Positions 16,338-27,300 of a DNA stretch of 64,000 nucleotides are shown here, one piece after another (the stretch's first letter is position 1; the number at the start of each line of letters is the position of its first letter). The notes beneath the pieces were generated by a model. It saw only the letters and a list, made by a program, of their open reading frames with translations, was not told the origin of the DNA and ran no database searches. The stretch comes from Sorangium cellulosum So0157-2. Its GTDB lineage: Bacteria > Myxococcota_A > Polyangia > Polyangiales > Polyangiaceae. The stretch lies in the NCBI RefSeq assembly GCF_000418325.1, contig NC_021658.1, positions 1,550,001 to 1,614,000 of the forward strand, in the 5' to 3' direction. Position numbers and translations under genes: made by a program.

Positions 16338-17114
16338 ATGCATCGTGCACGTGTACGCATGTGGCTCCTGGGTTGGATGGCGGGCGCGGTCGTCTGTTCG
16401 GTAGCGGTGGTCGGGTGCGGCGGCGGCGAGAGCAGCCAGGCGACGAGCACCACGTCAGACGCCGCCACGAGCACGAGCGGCGCCGCTGGAGGGGACGCCG
16501 GGAGCGGCGGAGACATTCAGGGGGGTACCGGGGGGCTAGGCGGCGCGGGAGGGCAAGGAGGGAGCGGCGAGGGCGGCGCTGGCGGCACCGGCGGCGCGGG
16601 GGGCCAAGGCGGGGCCGGTGAGGGCGGCGCCGGCGGCGCGGGGGGCCAAGGCGGGAGCGGTGAGGGCGGCGTCGGCGGCGCCGGGGGGCAAGGTGGCCTC
16701 GGCGGCGCGGGCGGACAGGGCGGCGAAAGCGAATCGCCGTGCGCCCCGACCGAGACGTTCTGCGATCCCGTGTGCGTCGATACGCAATCGGACAACGCGA
16801 ACTGCGGGGCCTGCGGCACCACGTGTGCGGGCGGCTCGACCTGCCAGGCCGGCGCCTGCACTTGCCCGCTGACGGGGCAGACCTACTGCGATCCGCTCTG
16901 CACCAACACGAACCTCGATCAGTTCAATTGCGGGGCGTGCGGCAACGCGTGCGGCGGCGGCTCCTTCTGCACCGCCGGCGAGTGCACCTGCAATGCGGGG
17001 CTGGCGTACTGCGGCAGCCGCTGCGTGAACCTGAGCAACGATGAGGGCAACTGCGGAGCCTGTGGCACGGTCTGTCCCGATGGACAGATGTGCGTCACGG
17101 GCCTCTGCCGCTAG
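16338..17114 (+). CDS. Lipoprotein with Gly-rich spacer and Cys-rich Stig1-like repeats
   Basis: A 258-residue surface protein. The signal peptide ends at a clear lipobox (VVGC, about residue 28). An extended spacer of GGAGGQGG-type units runs to about residue 135. The C-terminus has three Cys-rich units of about 40 residues, each with the pattern N-C-G-A-C-G-x2-C-x-G-G or similar, followed by C-x-A-G-x-C-x-C. These resemble Stig1/EGF-like repeats widespread in myxobacterial lipoproteins. ATG 16338 is supported by GGAGGA seven bases upstream. Function is unknown; surface adhesion or exposure is an inference from architecture. Confidence 0.85.
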   Translation: MHRARVRMWLLGWMAGAVVCSVAVVGCGGGESSQATSTTSDAATSTSGAAGGDAGSGGDIQGGTGGLGGAGGQGGSGEGGAGGTGGAGGQGGAGEGGAGGAGGQGGSGEGGVGGAGGQGGLGGAGGQGGESESPCAPTETFCDPVCVDTQSDNANCGACGTTCAGGSTCQAGACTCPLTGQTYCDPLCTNTNLDQFNCGACGNACGGGSFCTAGECTCNAGLAYCGSRCVNLSNDEGNCGACGTVCPDGQMCVTGLCR

Positions 17115-17307
17115 CGGGCCGGTTCACCCCGGCGACGTGGCGGCGCCGCATTCACGGACGCCGCCGCGGTCATGCACGCCTCGTGCGCTCGGCCCGGACC
17201 ACGGCGAGCCGCTGCTCGGGCCGACGTGCGTGGCCGGTCCGACGACGGACACGGGACCGACGTAGCTTGACCGAGGCGAGGCGCGGACGCGTGGTAGGCT
17301 GCGGGTC

Positions 17308-17538
17308 ATGATCCAGGTCATCAGCTGGGCGACGATCGCCGCGGCGGCCGTCGCCCAGGCCTTCATCACGGCTCGCCTGTGGCGGAGCGATCTGTACTTG
17401 CGTGAGCAGAAGATCGCGCAGAGCGCGCTGATATGGCTACTCCCGATCGTGGGAGCCATCGTGGTGTACGCCGGTCTCCGGCAGCAGGACGACGTCTCTC
17501 GACCGACGCCGAACTCCGAGTGTGAAGTGGACGATTAG
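17308..17538 (+). CDS. Small two-helix membrane protein
   Basis: A 76-residue protein. One hydrophobic helix is at about 5-21 (ISWATIAAAAVAQAFI) and a second at about 41-59 (SALIWLLPIVGAIVVYAGL). The linker and tail are hydrophilic (DDVSRPTPNSECEVDD). The second helix resembles the PLD-nuclease N-terminal type of small membrane protein. No function is assigned. It is convergent with the serine-hydrolase gene across a terminator-like hairpin. Confidence 0.65.
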   Translation: MIQVISWATIAAAAVAQAFITARLWRSDLYLREQKIAQSALIWLLPIVGAIVVYAGLRQQDDVSRPTPNSECEVDD

Positions 17539-17549
17539 CCCGGGGCGCC

Positions 17550-17569
17550 GCGCCGCTCGGCAGCGGCGC
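17550..17569. terminator. Bidirectional terminator-like hairpin
   Basis: GCGCCGCT and AGCGGCGC pair across a CGGC loop, with further imperfect pairing outward (GGCGC with GCGCC). It fills the 42-bp gap between two convergent genes. Confidence 0.55.
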
Positions 17570-17580
17570 GCGCCTCCGCC

Positions 17581-18918
17581 TCACGGCTGCGCCTGGCCGT
17601 AGACGGCGCGCCGCACGGCGTCCGGGAACTCGCCCGCCATGCCGGCCAGGGCCGTGTTGGTCAAGACGATCACCGTGAGCTTGGCGCTCGGGTCGACCCA
17701 GAAATTGCTGCCATAGGCGCCGCCCCACTGCCACGTGCCGGCGGCGGACGGCATCGTGCCCGGCTCCGGCGCCTTCAGGACCGCGAACCCGAAGCCGAAC
17801 CCCCATTTCCCGCCCGGCTGCTGCACCTCGAGGTCACCGGTCTGGTTCGAGGTCATGGCCTGGACCGTCGCGGGCCGCAGGATCTTCCCGCCGCCGGTGC
17901 GCACCGCCTCGAGGAACTTGAGGTAATCGTCGGCCGTGCCGACCATGCCGGCGCCGCCCGACGGGTACGAGCGCGGATCGAGGATCCGGGACGGCGAATA
18001 CGTGATCTTGGCCGGCCCGAACGACACGACCTGCGGATCGGCCATCCGCGCCGGGCGCGCGCCCGCGTCGCCATACGGGACCGCGAGCCGGCCCGGGTCG
18101 GCGACCGCGAACGCGGCGTCCATCCCGAGCGGCCCGGTCACCAGCCGGCGCACCACGTCCGGGAGGGGCGCGCCGCCCGCCTTGGCCACGACGCCCCCGA
18201 GCACGTCGGTGGCCAGCGAGTAGTGCCAGGCCTTGCCAGGCTCGAAGAGGAGCGGCGCCTTGGCGATCCGCGCGAGGTTCTCCTCGAGGGAGAGGCCGGG
18301 CTGATCGAGCCCGTCGGACACGCGCGCGCGGTGATAAGGCCCGTCCGGGGCCTCCATGAAGGTGTAATTGAGGCCCGCGGTGTGGGTGAGCAGGTGGCGC
18401 ACCGTGATCGTCGCGGCCCGGCCGTCCGCGAGCCGCGGCGAGAACGAAGGGAGCCATTTCGTCACCGGATCGTCGAGCCCGAGCGTGCCCGCGTCCACGA
18501 GCGCGAGGGCCGCCGCCGACACGATCGGCTTGGTCATCGACGCGAGGCGAAACACCGTGTCTTCGCGCACCGGCCGCTGCGCCTCCCGATCGGCGAAGCC
18601 GGCGGCGCGCCGGTAGACGACCTGGCCGTCGCGCGCGACGACGACGACCGCGCCCACGATCCGCCCCTGGGCCGTGGCCGCCTCGACCACCTCGTCGAGC
18701 CGGCGTTGAAGCGCCTCATCGCCCCGAGGAGCGGCCGCCACGGCCGGCGGCGCCGAAGGAGCGGCCGGCGCCGGGGCAGCGGCCGGCGCCGAGGCAGCGG
18801 CCGGCGCCGAGGCAGCGGCCGGCGGCGTCGGGCTCGCGCACCCTCCCAGCGCGGCAGGCAGCAGCGAGAGCAACAGGCCCGAGGCGAGCACGACAGCAGA
18901 TGAACGGAAGAATTTCAT
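17581..18918 (-). CDS. Serine hydrolase of the beta-lactamase/esterase family (lipoprotein)
   Basis: A 445-residue protein of the class C beta-lactamase/EstB family (PF00144). The signal peptide ends at LGGC (lipobox), followed by an Ala/Pro repeat linker, then the catalytic domain. The nucleophile is in VFRLASMTKPIVSAA (S-x-x-K, near residue 127). HTAGLNYTFMEAP and HYSLATDVLG correspond to the following motifs. GTWQWGGAYGSNFWVDP near the C-terminus replaces the KTG-type strand, as in esterase-like members. True beta-lactam resistance is unlikely; an esterase or D-aminopeptidase activity is more plausible. ATG 18918 lies inside a palindromic operator shared in sequence with the divergent TetR gene. 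Confidence 0.87.
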   Translation of the reverse strand: MKFFRSSAVVLASGLLLSLLPAALGGCASPTPPAAASAPAAASAPAAAPAPAAPSAPPAVAAAPRGDEALQRRLDEVVEAATAQGRIVGAVVVVARDGQVVYRRAAGFADREAQRPVREDTVFRLASMTKPIVSAAALALVDAGTLGLDDPVTKWLPSFSPRLADGRAATITVRHLLTHTAGLNYTFMEAPDGPYHRARVSDGLDQPGLSLEENLARIAKAPLLFEPGKAWHYSLATDVLGGVVAKAGGAPLPDVVRRLVTGPLGMDAAFAVADPGRLAVPYGDAGARPARMADPQVVSFGPAKITYSPSRILDPRSYPSGGAGMVGTADDYLKFLEAVRTGGGKILRPATVQAMTSNQTGDLEVQQPGGKWGFGFGFAVLKAPEPGTMPSAAGTWQWGGAYGSNFWVDPSAKLTVIVLTNTALAGMAGEFPDAVRRAVYGQAQP

Positions 18919-18930
18919 AGTGAGCGCTAT
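18917..18930. promoter_or_regulatory. TetR operator copy 1
   Basis: ATAGTGAGCGCTAT, a near-palindrome that overlaps the start codon of the serine-hydrolase gene. It matches copy 2 at 18965-18978 in 13 of 14 bases, 48 bp away. Confidence 0.75.
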
Positions 18931-18964
18931 GTAAATTGGAGGAGCCCGCCCGTCAAGGCGATCT

Positions 18965-18978
18965 ATAGTGATCGCTAT
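18965..18978. promoter_or_regulatory. TetR operator copy 2
   Basis: ATAGTGATCGCTAT, palindromic apart from one base pair, overlaps the start of the TetR gene (ATG at 18977). With copy 1 it brackets the 60-bp divergent promoter region, so bound repressor could silence both genes. Confidence 0.75.
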
Positions 18979-19645
18979 GAAGAACGTGTCCCTGCGGGCG
19001 GCGCGCGGCCGGCCGCGCGCCTTCGATCGCGGTGTCGCCCTCGAGGCGGCGCTGCGCGTGTTCTGGCGGCACGGGTACGACGCGACGTCGCTCGCCGAGC
19101 TGACGGCCGCGATGAAGATCACGCCGCCGAGCCTGTATGCGGCGTTCGGCAGCAAGAAGGAGCTGTTCCTCGAGGCGGTGGCGCTGTATGCCGAGATGTA
19201 CGGGGCGAGCGTCCCGCGAGCGCTGTCCGAAGAGCCGACCGCGCGCGCGGCCGTGTCGCGCGTGCTCCTGGAGTTCGCGGCGTTCGCGAGCTCGCCGGAT
19301 CATCCGCTCGGGTGCCTCATGGTCCACGGGGCCGCCAACTGCACGCCGGGGTCCGCCGAGGTGGAGGCCGCGCTGCGCGAGCGCCGGGCGGCGAGCGAGG
19401 CCGCGCTCCGCCGGCGCATCGAGCAGGGGATCGCGGAGGGCGATCTCCCCGCCGACACGGACGCCGCGGCGCTCGCCAAGTATTACGGCGCGGTGATCCA
19501 GGGCATGTCGGTGCAGGCGCGCGACGGCGCCTCGAGGGAAGAGCTGGAGCGCGTCGCGCAGGCCGCCCTCCGCGCGTGGCCGCGGCGACGGCGGGGCGCG
19601 GCGCCCGCGACCCGCGCCGCCCGGCGAGCGCTCCCGGCGCGGTGA
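18977..19645 (+). CDS. TetR/AcrR-family transcriptional regulator
   Basis: A 222-residue repressor. The N-terminal helix-turn-helix is at about 15-60: GVALEAALRVFWRHGYDATS followed by LAELTAAMKITPPSLYAAFG and SKKELFLEAV, the TetR hallmark. The C-terminal ligand domain contains a Cys in HPLGCLMVHGAANC, in the style of TetR proteins whose C-terminal domain senses electrophiles or aromatics. ATG 18977 is chosen; a GTG at 18968 is in frame but lies inside the operator. It is divergent from the serine-hydrolase gene and probably controls it and itself. Confidence 0.9.
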   Translation: MKNVSLRAARGRPRAFDRGVALEAALRVFWRHGYDATSLAELTAAMKITPPSLYAAFGSKKELFLEAVALYAEMYGASVPRALSEEPTARAAVSRVLLEFAAFASSPDHPLGCLMVHGAANCTPGSAEVEAALRERRAASEAALRRRIEQGIAEGDLPADTDAAALAKYYGAVIQGMSVQARDGASREELERVAQAALRAWPRRRRGAAPATRAARRALPAR

Positions 19646-20114
19646 GCCGGCGAGAAGAGCGAAGACGCAACGACGAAAGAACTCCACGACGTTCAAGGGG
19701 AACGAGAAGACGAGAAACGACAGGACCTGACCTACACGGTCCTGGCTTCGTTCTCCCTCTGCGTCTCTCTTCATCCATCCATCTCTTTGCCTTTTTGCGT
19801 CTTTGCGCCTTCGCGTCTTTGCGTTTTTTTATTCTCATGAACCGAACGCCTTCCGTTCGAAGCCACGCGCCGCGCGCCCCGCTGCGCGCCTCGGCCGAAA
19901 GGTGCCGGAGCCCCCACAAGGTGAGATGTGCTCCGCGCCAACGGGTCCTTCGCGACGGAATCTCCTGTCTCCGGGCGAAGCATTCATGGCATCCTCTCCA
20001 GCCTGGGGGAAGATGACCCGCGCCGCGGCAGGCCCGTCCCGCGCTGGATCCGGGGGCCGCTGAACCAACCGCGCTGGCGGCATGGGAGCACCCTGCCAGG
20101 GAGCCAGCCAGTCC
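19646..20114. repeat. Non-coding region with low-GC degenerate TTTGCG repeats and a hairpin
   Basis: From about 19653 to 19840 the composition changes. Short degenerate units of the type CTTTGCGTC, CTTTGCGCC, TTCGCGTC and CTTTGCGT follow one another at 19789-19827, ending in a T-run. Upstream is an inverted repeat CAGGACC (19721-19727) / GGTCCTG (19738-19744). On the minus strand this gives the meaningless K/R-rich peptide type (KDAKAQRRK) seen in intergenic repeats of many environmental bacteria. The rest, to the DMT gene, shows nothing recognisable. Confidence 0.5.
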
Positions 20115-21155
20115 ATGCCGACCAGCGATCCGTCCAAGCCACCTGGAGAGCGCCGCGCCTCGGCCGGCATCCACGCGGCGCTCTTCTTCGCGACATTCGC
20201 CTTCGCGTCGCTCTCGGTGGAGGGCAAGCTCGCGATGAGCCCGCCTCACGACGTCTCGCCCGCCGCCCTGGCGATGGCGCGCTTCCTCGGCGGGGCGGTG
20301 GTCTTCGCCGGCGCGCACCTCTCTCTCCGGACGCCGCGCGTGGCGCGCCCCGCGGACGCGCTCCACCTCGCGGTGCTCGCCTTCTTCGGCGTCGTCTGCA
20401 ACCAGGCGCTCTTCCTCGTCGGCCTGCGCATCACCTCGGCCGTGTCCGCCACCCTCCTCATCGCGATGATCCCGGTCTTCACCGCCGCCATCGCCGCCCT
20501 CACCGGCCGCGAGCCGCTCTCCCGCCGCGCCGGCGCCGGCACCGCGGTCGCGCTCTTCGGGGCCGCCATGCTCACCGGCTTCGCCGTCCCGCGGCTCGGC
20601 GACTCGTTCGCGCTCGTCTACGCCCTCTCGACCGCCGTCTACGTCATCTACGCGAAATCGGCCCTGCAGCGCCTCGGGACGGTCACGGTCATGGCCTGGG
20701 TGTTCGGCTGGGGCACACTGATGTTCGCGCCGATCGGCGGCGCCGCCCTCGTCCACGAGGCGCCGTCGTGGTCTTTGCCGGCGGCCCTCCTCGTCGCCTT
20801 CTGCGTCCTCGTGCCGACGGTCATGGCTTATGCGGTGAACGCCTGGGTGCTCCGCCGCGCCTCGCCGACGCTGGTGGCCATTTACGTCTTTCTCCGGCCG
20901 CCCCTGGCCGCGCTGCTCGCCTGGATCCAGCTCGGCGAGGCCGTGTCGGCGCGCACCGCGGCCGCGGGATTCGTGCTCCTCGCCGGGGTGACGATCGTGG
21001 CCACCGCGCCCAGCCCGCCCGCCGCCGCGCAGCCCGCGCCGCCGCCGCCCCCCGACGGCGGCGCGCTCGCCCCGTCGACCGGCCTCCCGCTCCTGGCCGC
21101 GAATGGCGGGGCCCCGAGCCCTCAGCCGGCCCGCGGCGGCTCCATCAAGGCATGA
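20115..21155 (+). CDS. EamA/DMT-family membrane transporter
   Basis: A 346-residue inner-membrane protein with ten predicted helices in two EamA repeats. The first contains PAALAMARFLGGAVVFAGAH and the A-x-x-A-x-L-x-x-x-P-x-F-T helix (ATLLIAMIPVFTAAIAAL). The second contains PTLVAIYVFLRPPLAALLAW and the closing GEAVSARTAAAGFVLLAGV. The family exports metabolites or amino acids; the substrate cannot be told. A Pro/Ala-rich 60-residue cytoplasmic tail is unusual. ATG 20115 has AGGGAG upstream; an in-frame ATG at 20082 would add 11 residues. Confidence 0.9.
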   Translation: MPTSDPSKPPGERRASAGIHAALFFATFAFASLSVEGKLAMSPPHDVSPAALAMARFLGGAVVFAGAHLSLRTPRVARPADALHLAVLAFFGVVCNQALFLVGLRITSAVSATLLIAMIPVFTAAIAALTGREPLSRRAGAGTAVALFGAAMLTGFAVPRLGDSFALVYALSTAVYVIYAKSALQRLGTVTVMAWVFGWGTLMFAPIGGAALVHEAPSWSLPAALLVAFCVLVPTVMAYAVNAWVLRRASPTLVAIYVFLRPPLAALLAWIQLGEAVSARTAAAGFVLLAGVTIVATAPSPPAAAQPAPPPPPDGGALAPSTGLPLLAANGGAPSPQPARGGSIKA

Positions 21156-21356
21156 GCCGCCGAGCACCCAAGTCGCGCGACTCACGCCCTCGTCGCGAGG
21201 GCGGGACTGCGGCCGACGAGGCCCGCGATGTAAGGCGCTTGACAGCCGAAACCGGGTACGTGACGATGCAGGCCGGGTCAGCGACGAGGCTGATAACGCA
21301 CTCACGCCGGGGGGGACGCGCGCGTCCCTGCGCAGGCGCTCAGGGGAGGTGAAGGG

Positions 21357-22463
21357 ATGCGGGCTGAGCAGCCGTCGCCAGGGCTCGTGCTCATCGCGGA
21401 CGACGTTCTCGTGAACCTCGAGGTGCTCTCAAGCACGCTGGAGTCCGCGGGGCTCGAGGTCAGCGTCGCGACCGACGGTCCCATGGTGCTCGAACGCCTG
21501 GAGTACGAGACTCCCGACCTCATCCTGCTCGACGTCACCATGCCGGGCATGACGGGCTTCGAGGTCTGCGAGCGGCTGAAGTCGAGCCCGGCGACCGCCG
21601 ATATCCCCGTCATCTTCACCACCGCGCACGCCGAGATCGCGGACAAGCTGCGTGGGTTCCGCCTCGGCGCGGTCGACTACGTGACCAAGCCGTTCGCGCG
21701 CGACGAGCTCCTCGCGCGCGTGAAGACGCAGCTGTCGCTCCGGCGCGCCCTGACCGCGCTGGCCAGGAAGAACGCCGAGCTCGAGAACGAGATCGAGGTG
21801 CGCGCCGCCGCGCAGGCGGATCTCGCCCGGCTGGCGGACGATCTCGAGCGCCGGGTGGAGGAGCGGACGCAGGCGCTCGCCCGCGCGGTGGCGGAGCTCG
21901 AGCGCGCCAAGGAGTCGCTCGAGGAGACGGTGGAGCGGCGCACCCGCGAGCTGCAGCGCGCGAACGAGCGGCTCGAGCGCGAGCTCGCCGAGCGGGCGTC
22001 GCTCGAGGAAACCCGCTCGGCGCTCCAGGCGCAGATCATCGCGGCGCAGGCGGCGAGGCTGGCCGAGCTGTCGACGCCCATCATCCCGATCAACGACCAG
22101 ATCCTGGTCATGCCCCTCATCGGCGTGGTCGACGACGAGCGCGCGCAAGGCATGGTCGACGCGGCGACGCTGGGGGTGAGCGCGCGCAGGGCGGCGGTGA
22201 TGATCCTCGACATCACCGGCGTGTCGCGCGTCGACGCGCGCGTGTCCGAGACGCTGGTGCGGGCGGCCCGAGCGGTGCGCCTGCTCGGCGCGCGCGTCGT
22301 GATCACCGGCATCCGCCCGGAGGTCGCCCGGGAGCTGGTGGCGCTCGGCGCCGAGATGACGGGGGTGGTGACGCAGAGCACGCTCCAGGACGGCATCGCC
22401 TACGCGATGAGCAAGACGCGGGCGCCGTCGCGCCGCGCGGCGGCGCCTGCGGCGCGCGAGTGA
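21357..22463 (+). CDS. Receiver - coiled coil - STAS protein (RsbR-like)
   Basis: A 368-residue regulator. The receiver (about 10-125) has IADDVLVN, acceptor D59 in LILLDVTMPG and Lys in YVTKPFARDE. A long coiled coil (about 128-230) has R-R-V-E-E-R-T heptads. The STAS domain (about 238-355) reads STPIIPINDQILVMPLIGVV, then AVMILDITGVSRVDARVSET and VVITGIRPEVARELV, close to stressosome RsbR paralogues. The phosphorylatable Ser/Thr positions near DITGV-S and VITGI are kept. It suggests a stressosome-like branch whose input is a phosphorelay. It is convergent with the multi-kinase gene, a possible partner. Confidence 0.9.
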   Translation: MRAEQPSPGLVLIADDVLVNLEVLSSTLESAGLEVSVATDGPMVLERLEYETPDLILLDVTMPGMTGFEVCERLKSSPATADIPVIFTTAHAEIADKLRGFRLGAVDYVTKPFARDELLARVKTQLSLRRALTALARKNAELENEIEVRAAAQADLARLADDLERRVEERTQALARAVAELERAKESLEETVERRTRELQRANERLERELAERASLEETRSALQAQIIAAQAARLAELSTPIIPINDQILVMPLIGVVDDERAQGMVDAATLGVSARRAAVMILDITGVSRVDARVSETLVRAARAVRLLGARVVITGIRPEVARELVALGAEMTGVVTQSTLQDGIAYAMSKTRAPSRRAAAPAARE

Positions 22464-22583
22464 CGCGGCGGCGTCGGGCGCGCGGGTGACGCGGCGCTCG
22501 CGGCGCGCGCGTCACCGGGGCGCGGCGCGGCTCTCGGACGGCGCCGCCGCCGGGGCGGGGCCGGCGGCGGCGCGGAGGGCGCG

Positions 22584-24310
<1,727 letters not shown>

Positions 24311-27300
24311 CTCGGCCGCCGGGAAGACCTCGGGGTGCCGGCGGCGCAGGATTGCCGCGGCGCCGGCGGCCTCCCAGCGCAGGTAGGCGCCGTGCGCGTC
24401 GCGCAGGTAGGCGCGCGCCATCCGGGCGCGGCCGCGGCCGAGCAGGTGCTCGCCCGCGAGGCGCAGGCCGAGGGCCTCGCCGCTGACGAAGCCGTGCCGG
24501 TGGGCGTGCTCGATGGCCTCGTCGTAGAGGCGCTCGGCGTCCTCGTGCCGCCCCGCGGCCTGCGCCTCGCGCGCCTCGGTGAGCAGGAGGGCGTGGCGGA
24601 AGGTCGCCGGGTTGAACGCCGAGAGCCGGGCGAGCCGCGCGCGCTGGGCGGCGAAGGCGGCGCGGGCGCCGCGGTCCTCGTCGGCGGCGTCCGGGGCCCC
24701 GGCGGGCAGCAGCGCGGCGCCGAGGATCGTGACGATCTCGAGGGCCCAGAGGGCCGGCGGGTTGCACCAGCCGGCCGTCCACTCGGCGCTCGCCTCCGCG
24801 GCGAGCCGCAGCGCCTCGCGATCCTCGCCGAGGTGCGCGGCGGCGAACGCGGCGGCGCCGAGCACGATGACCCGCAGCATCGGCGAGCCGGCGGGGAGCG
24901 CGGCGATGCGGCGGATCGCCTCGCCGACGTCCGCCTCGCCCGCCTGGGCGAGCAGCTCGTGGACGGCGCGGCACGCCGGGGCGCTCTGGCCGGCGATGAG
25001 GTCCCGCCAGGGCCGCGCGGGGATCGGGCAGCTCGACAGCCGCGCCCCCGCGGCCATCCGCGCGGCGGGGAGGATGACCTGGCCGACCTCGCTGTGGGTG
25101 ATGGCCCCCTCGCGGGCGCCGAGCTCGGGCACGTCGCGCCAGCGCTCGTGGACGGCGGCGAGGTCCGGGTGCACGAGCTGGGCGGCGAGGTTTCCGGTGT
25201 GGAGGGCCCCGGCGAGGAGCAGGCCTTGCGCCGATTGCGCGGCGTACACGAGCTCGACGCACCGGGCCCCGAGGGGCAGCTCCTGGAGCACGCCGGTGAA
25301 CACGACCGCGCTCATGCTCAGCCCGTAGGCCGCGCGCGGATAGAGCCCGTGCAGGAGGGCGATCTCGGGCATCGCGAAGATCAGGCTCGCCGCGAGCGGC
25401 GGCTCGCTGAGCGCCGCCGCGGTGATGGAGGCGCCGATCAGCTCGCCGGCCACGCGGGCGACCGGATCGGCGCAGCGGGGCAGGGCGCGGAACGACGCCG
25501 GGCTCATCGCCGCGATCAGCGGGGCGATGCGCGCGGCCTGGGCGGCGAAGAACGCGGCCAGCGCCTCGGGCTCGCGCGGGAAGGACCAGCCGAGCTCCGC
25601 GAGCGCGGCGAGCCCGACGCCGAGGCCCTCGGGGTAGCGCCCGGCGACGGTGAGCAGCGGCACCTGCGCGAGCGCCACGCGGCCGCGCGCGACCGCGTCC
25701 CTGGCGCGCTCCCGGCACGCCGCGAACAGCCGCTCGCCCACCTCGGGCTGCCCGGCGAGCCACTCGGTCTCCGCGAGCGCGAGCAGGATCTCGAAGCGGA
25801 GATCGTGGGCGCCGGCGTCGGCCGAGGCGTCGCCGCCGTCGGCCGAGGCGCCGCCGTCGGCGGCCGCGCCGCCGTCGGCCGGGGCGTCGGCCTCGGCGGC
25901 CGGGGTATCGGCCTCGGCGGCCGGGGCGCCGCTCGCGGCCGGCGCGGCGCCTTCCCCGGCCGGCGCCGCGCCGCCGCCTCCGCCCAGCAGCTCGCGGCCC
26001 GCCCGCAGGAACCGCACCGCCTCGGCGTAGGCCGAGGCCGCCTTCGCCCGCAGCCCGCCGGCGAGGCAGCGGTCGGCCACCCGGCGCCGCTCGGCCGGCG
26101 CGCTCAGGCGCTCCGCGGCCCGGAGGTAGTGGTCGAGGAGGGCGAACAGCTCGGCGTCCCCGCCGCCGTCGGACCAGCGCCGATCGAGCTCGCGCGCGAG
26201 CGCGAGGTGGAGGTCGAGGCGCTCGCCGTGCCCGAGCAGCTCGTACGCGGCCTGCTGCACCCGGTCGTGCGCGAACGCGTACGCCTCGCCCTCGCCCTCG
26301 CCCGCGGCCACGAGCAGCCCCTCGTGGAGCAGCGCCTCGGCCGCCCTCCGCAGCGCCGCGGCCGGGAGCCCCGCGGCGGCGCTCACCAGGGAGGCCTCGA
26401 AGCTCGCCCCCACGCACGCCCCCGCGGCCAGCGTCCGCCGGAGCTCCTCGGGCAGGCGCCCCATCTTCGCCGTCAAGAGCGCCACGACGTTGTCGGTGAC
26501 CGCGGCCCGCTCGATGCGCTCCGCCTCCCACCGCCACCTGCCCGTGGCGAGGTCGCGGGAGAGCAGCCCTTGCTCGTGCAGCGCCCGCAGGAACTGCTCG
26601 ACGAACAGCGGGCTGCCGTCGGTCTTCGCCCGCACGATCGCGCAGAGGGCCTGCGCCTCGTCGCCGGCGCCCGGCAGCATGTCGAGGACCATCCCGGCGA
26701 GCGCCTCGCCGTCGAGGGGGCCGAGCGCGTGCACCTCGGCGCGCCGCCCGCTCGCCCGGATCGCCTCGAGCAGCGCGCGCAGCGGGTGCGCCTCGCCCAG
26801 CTCGCCGTCGCGGCAGGCGCCGAGCAGGAGGAGGTGCTCGATCTCCGGGTCGGTCGCGATCGCCTCGAGCAGGGCGAGCGACGGCGCGTCGGCCCACTGG
26901 AGGTCGTCGATGAACAGCACGAGCGGGGGCTCGGCGCTCGCCGTCGCCCGGACGAAGCGCTGCACGGCGAGCTGGAAGCGGTGCTTCGCGTCGGCCGGGC
27001 TCACCTCGAGGAGCGGCGGGGGCTCGCCGAGGACGCGCGCGAGCTCCGGCGCCATGTCGACGAGGACGCGCGCGCTCTCGCCGAGCGCGGCGCGGCAGGT
27101 CGCGGCCCAGCCCTCGAGCGCCTCGGCGCTGTCCGAGAGCCTGCGGCGGGCGATGGCGCGGAACGCCTGCGCGAGCGCCGCGCAGGGGGCGCCGCGCTGG
27201 AGCGCGTCGAACTTGCCGGGCGCGAACAGGCCGCCGGCGAGGCGCGCCTCCTCGCGCAGCGCGCCGGCGAGCGCCGATTTGCCGACGCCGGACGGCCCGG

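Noticed and set aside
16338-17114. Tryptophan synthase alpha-like annotation
   Set aside because: This label is attached to similar Cys-rich myxobacterial lipoproteins, but nothing in the sequence resembles the TrpA barrel; it is a lipoprotein with Cys-rich repeats.
17581-18918. Antibiotic-resistance beta-lactamase
   Set aside because: Only the S-x-x-K is clear; the KTG-like motif is replaced as in esterase or aminopeptidase members of the superfamily.
19690-19860. K/R-rich small protein (KDAKAQRRK type)
   Set aside because: The peptide reflects degenerate DNA repeats and is open in several frames; there is no start with a ribosome-binding site.
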